DNA of 18,740 nt from contig JAAYMG010000299.1 in NCBI GenBank assembly GCA_012521525.1, positions 1 through 18,740 of the forward strand. The letters are read 5' to 3'. Below the pieces are notes generated by a model. It was not told the origin of the DNA. It saw nothing but the letters and a program-made list of their open reading frames with translations, and searched no databases. The translations under genes and the position numbers were made by a program. This document shows, in pieces, positions 8,043 to 15,185 of the stretch; position 1 is the stretch's first letter, and every line of letters begins with the position of its first letter. This stretch comes from Clostridiales bacterium (GTDB lineage: Bacteria; Bacillota; Clostridia; Oscillospirales; JAAYOS01).

Positions 8043-8188
8043 AGTTAAACCAGATACTGTTTATCCAATAGATTATCAAACAGTTAATCTGATAGTTAAC
8101 CCAATAGTTAATCTGACAGTTAATCCAATAATTCAATAATTAATCCAATAGTTAATACAATAGTTAATCTAATATAATTAATCTAGTA
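8014..8188. repeat. Degenerate 15-bp/12-bp tandem repeat array
   Basis: Units follow one another without gaps. Three 15-bp units start at 8014, 8029 and 8044. Then 12-bp units start at 8059, 8071, 8083, 8095, 8107 and 8119. A short 8-bp unit follows at 8131, then units at 8139, 8151, 8163 (14 bp) and 8177. The plus-strand consensus is GTTAATCCAATA. Units 8083-8130 and 8139-8162 keep the period exactly, with 1-3 changes each. The array fills most of the spacer between tmk and DUF2156 (7910-8206). A minus-strand frame stays open through it (repeating Tyr-Trp-Ile-Asn) only because the unit has no stop in that frame. Confidence 0.85.
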
Positions 8189-8206
8189 AAGCCTATCAAG
8201 ATATAA

Positions 8207-8863
8207 TCAATCAAGAAAAACCAAAACCTTTTGATAGATTTCACCGGCTATGTCTTCCGGTGAGCGCATGATCCCGTCACGGTCGCATTTTATAGTTGTC
8301 CAGTTGTAGTGCGACGCCAACTTCCTGGCAACTTCCGAAGCCCTCCTGAGGTAGCCGAGGTCGGTCTCGTGTATGTCTTCATCATCGCCGCGTTTCCTTA
8401 TGAGCGACGCGCTGCTTTCCGGCGTGACATCCAGGAATATGACCATATCGGGCCAGGGAAGGCCCAGCTTGTTATACTCAAAATCGAACAGCCATTCCGC
8501 AAACGGGATCTGCTCATGCTCAGGCAGCTTTGCAGCCTGGTGCACGGCATTCGACGTGGTGAACCTGTCGCAGAGGATCAAGCCCCCGGACTTATAGAAA
8601 TCTCCCAACCCCTGCAAAAAGGCCGCGACCCGGTCTACCGAAAAAAAGGCCGATGAAGCGTATGGGTTCACCGAGTCGGGACTGCTTCCGAACTCGCCGC
8701 CCAAGTACATGCGGAGGAGCTGGGATGACGGGTTTTCATATCTGGGAAACTTCTGGTATCGAAAGTTCCTGCCCTCCTTTTCCAGCCTCTGCCTGAGGAG
8801 GAGAGCCTGCGTGGACTTTCCGGAGCCGTCTATTCCTTCTATAACTATCAACTTGCCTGACAT
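8207..8863 (-). CDS. tmk: Thymidylate kinase (dTMP kinase)
   Basis: Phosphorylates dTMP to dTDP in the cytoplasm for DNA synthesis. The 218-residue protein has the P-loop GIDGSGKST at 10-18, LCDRFTTSN at 98-105 in place of the usual DRY motif, and the LID region RKRGDDEDIHETD around 157-168. The segment after the second strand is KFPRYENPSS where most bacterial enzymes have TREPGG, so it belongs to a less common subtype of the family. Of two in-frame ATGs 6 bp apart, the inner one at 8863 is chosen because GGAAGG lies 8 nt before it and only 2 nt before the other. It starts 63 bp after tagA, probably on the same transcript. Confidence 0.9.
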   Translation of the reverse strand: MSGKLIVIEGIDGSGKSTQALLLRQRLEKEGRNFRYQKFPRYENPSSQLLRMYLGGEFGSSPDSVNPYASSAFFSVDRVAAFLQGLGDFYKSGGLILCDRFTTSNAVHQAAKLPEHEQIPFAEWLFDFEYNKLGLPWPDMVIFLDVTPESSASLIRKRGDDEDIHETDLGYLRRASEVARKLASHYNWTTIKCDRDGIMRSPEDIAGEIYQKVLVFLD

Positions 8864-8926
8864 AATCATGTCCTTCCGGTTTATTTATCGACGGCCGAGC
8901 CGCCGCTTAATCCGAGTATGGAAGTT

Positions 8927-9649
8927 TTACTTTTTTAATGACTTGCGTACCGCATATAAAAGGTACTTCGGCAGGCGCATCATCCTCCCGATCCTTGAAG
9001 GCTGCTTATACAATCGGTACAACCACTCCAGGTTCATGCGGATCATAAGCTCGGGGGCGCGCTTTGCCTCGCCTGCGAAAACATCAAGCGAGCCGCCAAG
9101 CCCGATCATCGTGCAAGGGACCAGTTTGTCGGCATTCCGGTACATCCACCGTTCCTGCTTGGGTGATCCCAAACACACAAACACGATGTCGGCTTTGGCC
9201 GCATTTATCGCTTCTACTGCTTCCTCGTCGCTTTCAAAGTAGCCGTGCAGGCATCCGCACACATCCAATCCGGGTGCGATCTGCTCCATCTTTTCGGCGG
9301 CACGCTCGGCGACTCCGGGTTTTGCCCCCAGCAAAAAGAGCCTTTTCCCCTGTTTTGCAAGCTCCGGAAGCAAGGCTTCAGCCAGCTCTATGCCCGCCAC
9401 CTTCTGTCTCAGCGGAGTCTTCAGGATCTTCGACGCCAGCACGACGCCGGCGCCGTCCGGGATCACCAGGTCAGCTTTGTTTATCAGCTCGCGAAACTCC
9501 CGGTCCTTTATGCAGTCGTAAGCGATCTCGGCATTGGGTGTGACAACGAATGCCGTCCGTCCGCTTCGGATAAGCTCCATGGTACGGTCAACGGCCTGCC
9601 GCATAGTGATATTGTCAAATGTGACGCCAAGAATTTCTGCCCGCTCCAA
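8927..9649 (-). CDS. tagA: WecG/TagA/CpsF family glycosyltransferase
   Basis: Probable N-acetylglucosaminyl-diphospho-undecaprenol N-acetylmannosaminyltransferase, which makes the linkage unit for wall teichoic acid or a related wall polymer at the inner face of the membrane. Numbered from the TTG at 9649, TPNAE places Thr at 37 and IPDGAG places Asp at 65. These match the catalytic Thr37 and Asp65 reported for Thermoanaerobacter TagA, which supports this start. GSPKQE (145-150) and the basic C-terminal tail LEWLYRLYKQPSRIGR, the membrane-targeting appendage, are also typical. GGAGG lies 8 nt before this TTG and only 2 nt before an alternative ATG at 9655. Length is 240 residues, normal for the family. 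No other teichoic acid genes are in the window, so the polymer is unknown. Confidence 0.9.
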   Translation of the reverse strand: MERAEILGVTFDNITMRQAVDRTMELIRSGRTAFVVTPNAEIAYDCIKDREFRELINKADLVIPDGAGVVLASKILKTPLRQKVAGIELAEALLPELAKQGKRLFLLGAKPGVAERAAEKMEQIAPGLDVCGCLHGYFESDEEAVEAINAAKADIVFVCLGSPKQERWMYRNADKLVPCTMIGLGGSLDVFAGEAKRAPELMIRMNLEWLYRLYKQPSRIGRMMRLPKYLLYAVRKSLKK

Positions 9650-9694
9650 CCGCATTTCCTCCGTAGATTTTATGACCAATATACCGGTCTTATT

Positions 9695-9723
9695 ATTTTA
9701 TCATAATGCAAAAACGCTTTCAA
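9695..9723 (-). promoter_or_regulatory. Promoter of tagA-tmk
   Basis: On the minus strand TTGAAA (9723-9718) and TAAAAT (9700-9695) are separated by exactly 17 bp, a good sigma-A match, 46 bp upstream of the tagA start. The same short divergent region must also hold the promoter of the DNA glycosylase gene at 9773. There a TAAAAT at 9730-9735 is a possible plus-strand -10 without a clear -35. Confidence 0.65.
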
Positions 9724-9772
9724 CCGTGATAAAATATAAATAACCATACTATATCGCAAGGAAAACGGCAAT

Positions 9773-10276
9773 ATGAATAATGATAATGAGATCCTTTATC
9801 ACACGATCGAGCCCGTATATGACTCCGAATCAAAGGTGCTCATCCTTGGTACGTTTCCCTCACCGAAATCCAGGGAGGCATCCTTTTTCTACGGCCATCC
9901 CCGCAACCGCTTCTGGCCTGTTCTGGCAGGAATATTCGGAACTGAAGTTCCGGAAACGGTCGAAGGCAAAAAAAAGTTCCTGCTGGACAGGCACATAGCT
10001 CTTTGGGACGTCGTCGCCTCATGCAGTATCCAAAACGCGGAAGACGCGAGTATCCGCAACTGCAAACCAAACGACCTTTCAGTCATACTATCGGCAGCAG
10101 AAATCAAAGCCATATTTACTACCGGCAATAAAGCTTATCAGTTATATAACAGGCTCTGTCTGAAAAATACCGGCATACCCGCAATACCGCTGCCTTCAAC
10201 GAGCCCCGCGAACGCATCGTTTTCGTATGAGAGGCTCGTTGATGAGTACAGGATCATCCTCAAGTATCTTGATTAA
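9773..10276 (+). CDS. DNA-deoxyinosine (hypoxanthine) glycosylase, UDG family 6
   Basis: A 167-residue base-excision repair enzyme of the uracil-DNA glycosylase superfamily. Family 6 members (HDG) remove hypoxanthine from DNA, which arises by adenine deamination. Motif 1 is ILGTFPSPKS (24-33). The family-specific FFYGHPRNRFWPVL follows at 38-51, with Asn45 the likely catalytic Asn. ALWDVVASC lies at 76-84, and motif 2 is LPSTSPANA (140-148). The length is right for the family and the ATG is preceded by AAGGA at a spacing of about 10. It is divergent from tagA and convergent with the receiver-GGDEF gene, so it appears to be transcribed alone. Substrate preference (hypoxanthine against uracil) is inferred from the family only. 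Confidence 0.9.
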   Translation: MNNDNEILYHTIEPVYDSESKVLILGTFPSPKSREASFFYGHPRNRFWPVLAGIFGTEVPETVEGKKKFLLDRHIALWDVVASCSIQNAEDASIRNCKPNDLSVILSAAEIKAIFTTGNKAYQLYNRLCLKNTGIPAIPLPSTSPANASFSYERLVDEYRIILKYLD

Positions 10277-10300
10277 GATCCCGCATCTCATTTAACTGCT

Positions 10301-10408
10301 ACTTTAGGCTTATAACTGATACTTTAAGCAGGTACTTAATGCTCACAACTTGTAGGCACTTAATGCTTATAACTGGTGCTATGCCTGGTTTAGCACTGCC
10401 TGGTTTTT
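10301..10408. repeat. Degenerate repeats in a convergent spacer, with a weak possible terminator
   Basis: Similar words recur. ACTTTAGGC occurs at 10301, ACTTTAAGC at 10321, and ACTTAATGC at 10334 and 10358. GCTTATAACT occurs at 10308 and 10365, with GCTCACAACT at 10341. TGCCTGGTTT occurs at 10382 and 10397. Spacing is irregular (13-33 bp). Within it GTGCTA (10376-10381) can pair with TAGCAC (10391-10396), followed after 7 nt by TTTTT (10404-10408), a weak terminator candidate for the glycosylase gene. No gene is seen in 10277-10412. Confidence 0.5.
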
Positions 10409-10412
10409 GTCT

Positions 10413-11333
10413 TCATCCTTTCTTATAAGCGCTGCAGGACATGCATTTAACTTTTTTCATAAGTTCTGCAGCCACCCTTGCAAGCTCGAAATGCGATTCG
10501 AACGCCCTGTTTTCGTTTGAAACGACCGCAATGGATATCGTCATGATCGGATAGCGGTTCAGATTCCCTCGTCTGTCGACGGCTTCGATAAATCCGGATC
10601 TCAGGTGTTCCTCGCTGTAAAAGCCCCTGATATTCGCGTCAAACTCACTGATGACGCCTTTGCATATGTCATCCACATGTTCAGGCTTTGATATCGCGAT
10701 GAAATCGTCCCCGCCGATATGCCCCACGAAGTCATCCCTGGAACCGTGCTTTGCAAACTGACCGGTAATGACGGATGACGCCATCTTTATTATCATGTCG
10801 CCCTTTGCAAAGCCGTAGACATCGTTATATGCCTTGAAATTGTCCAGGTCGAAATACATTGCCGAGAAAACCTCGCCTGTGGAAAGCCTCCTGCTGATCT
10901 CACTTTCGATCCTGAGGTTGCCTTCCAGACCGGTGAGAGGGTTTGCGTTCCTGTTCCTGTCGATCCGCTTCAGGGTATTATTTACACGGCTGATCAGCTC
11001 ACGCTCGTTGAACGGCTTCGTGATATAGTCATCGGCGCCAAGCTCCAGGCCTTTTATCTTGTCATTTTCATCCTTCTGCGAGGTCAGCATGATGATAGGA
11101 CGGAGATTGTTCGATGTATCTGCCCGAAGTATGCCGCAAACGTCAAAACCTGACAGGTCGGGCAGCACCACGTCAAGCAAAACAAGATCGGGATCAAGTT
11201 CCTTCACCTTGCGGATACCCTCTTGTCCGCTTGCCGCCGTTATGGTCTGATACCCGGCCTGCGTCAGGATCTTCGATATATATTCCGCTATCAAAATGCT
11301 GTCATCGATGATGAGGATCTTCTTAAGCACCAT
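10413..11333 (-). CDS. Response regulator with receiver and variant GGDEF domain
   Basis: A 306-residue PleD-like regulator without a second receiver. Receiver domain (about 4-118): acidic pair Asp10/Asp11, phosphoacceptor Asp54 in LVLLDVVLPDL, Thr84 and Lys106 in TKPF. GGDEF domain (about 130-300): NPLTGL at 131-136, metal-binding YFDLDNFKAYND (160-171), and an active-site loop GHIGGDDF with GGDDF at 207-211. An RxxD inhibitory site is not in the expected place; SRDD occurs five residues before the GG. The GGDDF variant could still make c-di-GMP, or could be a degenerate sensor domain. No histidine kinase gene is adjacent. A promoter with a palindrome lies just upstream (11370-11398), which suggests independent control. 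The gene ends 136 bp from the convergent glycosylase gene. Confidence 0.88.
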   Translation of the reverse strand: MVLKKILIIDDSILIAEYISKILTQAGYQTITAASGQEGIRKVKELDPDLVLLDVVLPDLSGFDVCGILRADTSNNLRPIIMLTSQKDENDKIKGLELGADDYITKPFNERELISRVNNTLKRIDRNRNANPLTGLEGNLRIESEISRRLSTGEVFSAMYFDLDNFKAYNDVYGFAKGDMIIKMASSVITGQFAKHGSRDDFVGHIGGDDFIAISKPEHVDDICKGVISEFDANIRGFYSEEHLRSGFIEAVDRRGNLNRYPIMTISIAVVSNENRAFESHFELARVAAELMKKVKCMSCSAYKKG

Positions 11334-11369
11334 CTACACCTCACACGATCCGCAACTGGGAATGAGTCA

Positions 11370-11398
11370 ATTATATAACGATAAGTAAAATTTTACAA
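11370..11398 (-). promoter_or_regulatory. Promoter of the receiver-GGDEF gene, with overlapping palindrome
   Basis: On the minus strand TTGTAA (11398-11393) and TATAAT (11375-11370) are 17 bp apart, 37 bp upstream of the ATG. The perfect 12-bp palindrome GTAAAATTTTAC at 11385-11396 covers most of the -35 and part of the spacer, where a repressor could bind. An operator role is inference; palindromes of A/T runs also arise by chance. The rest of 11399-11550 shows no gene. A 5-bp inverted repeat ATCCC/GGGAT near 11500 is too weak to call as the glnS terminator. Confidence 0.6.
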
Positions 11399-11550
11399 TA
11401 ATATTCGATCCGGATTTGCGCATTTAGTGAAAATGCACCCTCAGCCGACAACACGACGTCGAACGGTATCGGACAAATATGTAAAACTGATGCCACATCC
11501 CAGTTATCGGGACGTGACATTCTTGCACTATTCCCAAGATCTACGGGTCC

Positions 11551-13215
11551 TTACTTGCCTGAAATTTTGGCATATGTGTCCTTCAGCTCTACGATGCGGT
11601 TGAACACGCCCTCGTGCTTGTCGCGGCAGAAATACCCCTGCCGGACGAACTGGAACCGCTCCTCCTGCCCGACGTTCGCGAGAGCGGGCTCAAGCTTGCA
11701 GTTTTTGAGGACAGTAAGCGAGTTGGGATTGAGATAGTCGCGGTAATGCTTATCCTCAGGGATGTCGAAGACATTAGGCTGCGTGAACAGGTAGTCATAC
11801 AGGCGGATCTCAGCATCAACCGCATGAGCGGCAGACACCCAGTGTATCGTGCCTTTGACCTTGCGCCCGTCCGACGGGTTCTTCCCGCCGGTTTCCATGT
11901 CGCAGGTGCAGCGGATCTCCACGATGTTGCCGTTTTCGTCCTTGACGACGTCCTCGTACTTAACTATATATGCTCCCATCAGCCTTACTTCGCCGCCGGG
12001 CTTGAGGCGGTGGAACTTTGGAGGCGGTACTTCGGCAAAATCTTCGCGCTCGATATAGAGTTCACGCGTAAACGGCACTTTCCTTGTGCCCGCATCCGGA
12101 TCGTTGGGGTTGTTGGGAAGCTCGAAATACTCGACTCTGTCCTCAGGATAGTTCGTAAGGACAAGTTTCACCGGATCGAGTACCGCCATCCGCCGGGGAG
12201 CGGTCATGTTCAACTCGTCTCTTATGCAATGCTCAAGCAGTCCGATATCGACGATGCTGTAGGCCTTTGACACGCCCGCCTTGCGCAGGAACTCCTTTAT
12301 TGCGGAAGGTGTATACCCGCGCCTTCTCAGGCCGCACAATGTGGGCATGCGCGGGTCGTCCCACCCGTCGACCGAACCTGTTTCGACGAGTTCCCTCAGG
12401 AACCTCTTGCTCATCACGGTATATGTCATATTCAGGCGGGCAAACTCGATCTGGCGCGGTCTGTGCTCGAAACCTATGTTTTCGATGACCCAGTCGTAAA
12501 GAGGCCTGTGGTTCTCAAACTCGATTGAGCACAGGGAATGTGTAATGCCTTCAAGGGCATCCTGTATCGGGTGCGCAAAGTCATAAAGCGGATAGATGCA
12601 CCACTTGTTGCCCTGCCTGTGGTGGCTGGCGTGGACGATCCGGTATATCGCGGGATCACGCATGTTGAGGTTGGGCGACGCCATGTCGATTTTGGCCCTG
12701 AGGGTCTTGCTCCCGTCGGGGAACTCCCCGTTCTTCATCCTCTCGAAAAGATCCAGGTTCTCCTCCACCGAGCGGTCGCGGTAGGGGCTGTTCCGCCCCG
12801 GCTCTGTCAGCGTACCGCGATACTCCCTCATCTCCTCCTGGCTGAGGTCGTCGACATACGCCTTGCCTTCCTTGATGAGCTTTACGGCGAATTCATAGCA
12901 CTTGTCAAAATAGTCGGATCCGTAGTATATCCCGCCGGTGATCTCAAATCCGAGCCAGCGGATATCGCGCTCAATGGACTTGACGAATTCCTCATCCTCT
13001 TTTAGAGGGTTCGTGTCATCGTACCGCAGGTTGAACAGTCCGCCGTACTTCTCGGCGGTCATCGCATTGATCCATATCGCCTTGGCGCTTCCGATGTGGA
13101 GGTAGCCGTTCGGCTCAGGCGGAAAACGGGTGTGGATCCTTCTTGAAAATCCGTTTTTGAGGTCTTCATCTATTATGTCATGTATGAAATTTGAAACATT
13201 CTCAGTCTCATTCAT
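11551..13215 (-). CDS. glnS: Glutaminyl-tRNA synthetase
   Basis: Class I aminoacyl-tRNA synthetase that charges tRNA-Gln with glutamine. The 554-residue protein matches bacterial GlnRS length (E. coli about 554). The HIGH motif appears as HIGS at 40-43 inside FPPEPNGYLHIGSAKAI, diagnostic for GlnRS rather than GluRS. The KMSKS motif appears as VMSKR at 267-271. CDMETGGKNPSDGRKVKGTIHWVS in the C-terminal beta-barrel anticodon-binding region is also typical. Presence of GlnRS means the cell need not rely only on the Glu-tRNA-Gln amidotransferase route; bacterial GlnRS is generally held to have been acquired from eukaryotes. AGGAG precedes the ATG. It has its own promoter (13261-13290) and lies downstream of gltX across a 219-bp repeat-bearing spacer. 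Confidence 0.96.
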   Translation of the reverse strand: MNETENVSNFIHDIIDEDLKNGFSRRIHTRFPPEPNGYLHIGSAKAIWINAMTAEKYGGLFNLRYDDTNPLKEDEEFVKSIERDIRWLGFEITGGIYYGSDYFDKCYEFAVKLIKEGKAYVDDLSQEEMREYRGTLTEPGRNSPYRDRSVEENLDLFERMKNGEFPDGSKTLRAKIDMASPNLNMRDPAIYRIVHASHHRQGNKWCIYPLYDFAHPIQDALEGITHSLCSIEFENHRPLYDWVIENIGFEHRPRQIEFARLNMTYTVMSKRFLRELVETGSVDGWDDPRMPTLCGLRRRGYTPSAIKEFLRKAGVSKAYSIVDIGLLEHCIRDELNMTAPRRMAVLDPVKLVLTNYPEDRVEYFELPNNPNDPDAGTRKVPFTRELYIEREDFAEVPPPKFHRLKPGGEVRLMGAYIVKYEDVVKDENGNIVEIRCTCDMETGGKNPSDGRKVKGTIHWVSAAHAVDAEIRLYDYLFTQPNVFDIPEDKHYRDYLNPNSLTVLKNCKLEPALANVGQEERFQFVRQGYFCRDKHEGVFNRIVELKDTYAKISGK

Positions 13216-13260
13216 ATTTGCGTTCTCCTGTTATTCAGTTTTTGAAATATCCTGTATTTA

Positions 13261-13290
13261 GTTATATGAATATTTGAACATATAAGTCAA
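13261..13290 (-). promoter_or_regulatory. Promoter of glnS
   Basis: On the minus strand TTGACT (13290-13285) and TATAAC (13266-13261) are separated by 18 bp, 45 bp before the glnS ATG and just downstream of the gltX-derived repeats. This would allow glnS to be transcribed independently of gltX. Confidence 0.55.
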
Positions 13291-13306
13291 GTCATTTAAT
13301 TATTAA

Positions 13307-13461
13307 AGCCAGTGAAGATCAGTCAGTCACTTTCAGGTTCTCTATAGTCAGCGAGAATCGGTCGGCTGCTTCAAGTTCTCAAAAGCCAGTGAAAATCAGT
13401 CGGTTGCTCCCAAGTTCTCCATAACCAGTGAGGATCAGTCGGCTGCTTTCAGGTTCTCGAT
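13307..13461 (-). repeat. 39-bp tandem repeat that includes the 3' end of gltX
   Basis: Four contiguous copies lie at 13307-13345, 13346-13383, 13384-13422 and 13423-13461 (39, 38, 39 and 39 bp). By hand alignment the first and third copies match the fourth at about 80% of positions (32/39 and 31/39). The fourth copy holds the final gltX codons, encoding IENLKAAD, and the TGA at 13437-13435; upstream of it the gltX sequence is no longer repeated. The other three copies lie beyond the stop. The direction of spread therefore appears to be outward from the gene end into the spacer. Confidence 0.9.
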
Positions 13462-15102
13462 AGCCTGCGCGATCCTCCGGTGTACCATCTCAGCTCCCAT
13501 GATGCGCATTATCTCGCAGAGATCGGGCGTTTGAGTCCGCCCGCAAACAGCTACGCGGAGCACCATGCTGACATCGCCTACATGCCCCTTATATCCCGAC
13601 GGATCCTCCTTGTACTTTTTCATATCGGGGCAGCATCCGTGCTTTTCCGCAAGCTCCCGTACCCTTCCAAACCACACCTGGTTGTCGTCGGCGGGATCAT
13701 ATATGCCCTGATATTCCGACAAGATCGCTATAATATCATCCTTGTTCAAATTGTCGGGATATTCATACTCCGGTTTGAAAAGCGGATCATAGAAGAAACT
13801 GATCAGATCCCTGAAATCGCCCCAGACAGCCGCATCCTTCCTGGGCTTTTTCCCGCCCCTTCCGATGCCGAGTATATTGATCGTATACTCAGGGTCTTTT
13901 GTGATTATATCATGAAACTCCGGATCGTATGCCTTTGCCCACTCGGTGAGAAGATCGTACACAGTCCGGGCATCCATCTTCGCGATGACGTTTTTCGAGA
14001 TGTCCCTGAGCTTGTCTATATCCAGAAGCGCTCCGGAAGGGCTCATCTTCTTGACGGAGAACTTGAATTCCGTCGCCGGGCTGTCGGGATTTGCCATCCT
14101 CCACTGCTCGAAGTTGGAGTTGAGCGTGTTCAGTGCGTACTCAAAGACAGCTTCTGCAGGGTACCCGGCCTCCATGTAATATGACAGTGCGGCCTCACGG
14201 TCCTTTCTCTTTGAGATCTTCCGCTTCGAACCTCCCTCGCTCTTCATCAGCGGTGCGTTGTGGAGGTATTTGGGCCGCTTCCAGTTCAGAGCGTCGAAAA
14301 GCTGCAGGTGGAACGGAAGGGTGCTCAGCCACTCGTCTCCGCGTATGACATGAGTCGTGCGCATAAAGTGGTCGTCAACCACATGGGCAAAGTGGTAGGT
14401 CGGGATGCCGTCGGATTTCAGGAGCACATGGTCGATGTCGTTTTCCGTGAGCATCAGTTCGCCCTTTATCAGGTCGATGTGTTTGATCTTGTTTTCTATG
14501 CTTCCGTTGCTCCTGAACCTGAGTACGTAAGGCATGCCTGCGTCAAGCTTCTTCTTCACTTCGTCCAGGCTGAGTTCGCGGCACACTGCCCACTCTCCAT
14601 AGTAGCCAAAGTTTGCCTTTTCTTTCTCCTGTCTTGCCCTGATATCGTCAAGCTGCTCCTCGGTGCAAAAACAGGGGTATGCAAGGCCGTCGGCCACAAG
14701 CTTCTTGGCAATGACATGATATATTTCCCTGCGCTGTCGCTGTCGGTACGGGCCATAATTGCCCCTGTCACCGTCCATGACGGCTCCCTCGTCAAACCTT
14801 ACGCCGAAATAGGCGAGAGAATTGATTATTATTTCGACCGCACCGGGGACCTCCCTTTTTGCGTCGGTATCCTCGATGCGAAGGTAGAAAACACCGCCGC
14901 TCTGGTGCGCAAGCCTTTCGGACGTAATTGCCGGGAACAGGTTTCCGAAATGGATAAAGCCCGTGGGGCTCGGAGCAAGCCTTGTCACGGCGGCGCCTTC
15001 AGGCAGGTCGCGCGGAGGATATTTGGCCTCAAGGTCTTCCGGTGTCATCTTGACGTCGGGGAACAACAGCTCAGCCAGCGCCTTATGATCGATCGCGTCC
15101 AT
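13435..15102 (-). CDS. gltX: Glutamyl-tRNA synthetase
   Basis: Class I synthetase charging tRNA-Glu. The 555-residue protein starts its catalytic domain with RLAPSPTGFIHFGN, where the HIGH motif is HFGN (51-54). YLRIEDTD lies at 73-80, and the KMSKS motif is KISKR at 295-299 after GGSKR. CFCTEEQ at 144-150 is the insertion found in many bacterial GluRS. It is longer than classic GluRS (about 470-490), in line with a long clostridial subtype; the extra length is in the C-terminal half. Because glnS is adjacent, this enzyme may be discriminating, charging only tRNA-Glu, but the sequence alone does not prove it. GGAAGG lies 11 nt before the ATG. The last codons are part of a 39-bp tandem repeat. 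It follows the lipoprotein gene by 83 bp. Confidence 0.94.
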   Translation of the reverse strand: MDAIDHKALAELLFPDVKMTPEDLEAKYPPRDLPEGAAVTRLAPSPTGFIHFGNLFPAITSERLAHQSGGVFYLRIEDTDAKREVPGAVEIIINSLAYFGVRFDEGAVMDGDRGNYGPYRQRQRREIYHVIAKKLVADGLAYPCFCTEEQLDDIRARQEKEKANFGYYGEWAVCRELSLDEVKKKLDAGMPYVLRFRSNGSIENKIKHIDLIKGELMLTENDIDHVLLKSDGIPTYHFAHVVDDHFMRTTHVIRGDEWLSTLPFHLQLFDALNWKRPKYLHNAPLMKSEGGSKRKISKRKDREAALSYYMEAGYPAEAVFEYALNTLNSNFEQWRMANPDSPATEFKFSVKKMSPSGALLDIDKLRDISKNVIAKMDARTVYDLLTEWAKAYDPEFHDIITKDPEYTINILGIGRGGKKPRKDAAVWGDFRDLISFFYDPLFKPEYEYPDNLNKDDIIAILSEYQGIYDPADDNQVWFGRVRELAEKHGCCPDMKKYKEDPSGYKGHVGDVSMVLRVAVCGRTQTPDLCEIMRIMGAEMVHRRIAQAIENLKAAD

Positions 15103-15153
15103 TGATAGATTTTCCTTCCTTCTGTAGTAATTTATATATTTTTCTATACTTAA

Positions 15154-15174
15154 TGCAGTTCTATTCTAACTGCA
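15154..15174. other. 7-bp inverted repeat between the lipoprotein gene and gltX
   Basis: TGCAGTT (15154-15160) and AACTGCA (15168-15174) flank a 7-nt loop. It lies 12 bp after the end of the lipoprotein gene and upstream of gltX. No U-tract follows on the minus strand, so it is a poor intrinsic terminator; it may be a partial terminator, an operator or chance. It overlaps a direct repeat (GAATTGAACTCTGCA and GAATAGAACTGCA on the minus strand). Confidence 0.35.
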
Positions 15175-15185
15175 GAGTTCAATTC

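Noticed and set aside
7888..8136. 82-codon minus-strand frame rich in Ile, Asn, Tyr and Trp (repeating YWIN)
   Set aside because: It stays open only because the 12-bp repeat has no stop in that frame, it overlaps the DUF2156 start and the candidate promoter, and has no plausible protein features.
8014..8188. CRISPR-like array
   Set aside because: Units abut directly with no unique spacers, are only 12-15 bp, and no cas genes are present.
14260..15105. 281-codon plus-strand frame opposite gltX
   Set aside because: It is antisense to conserved GluRS sequence and has no recognisable features.
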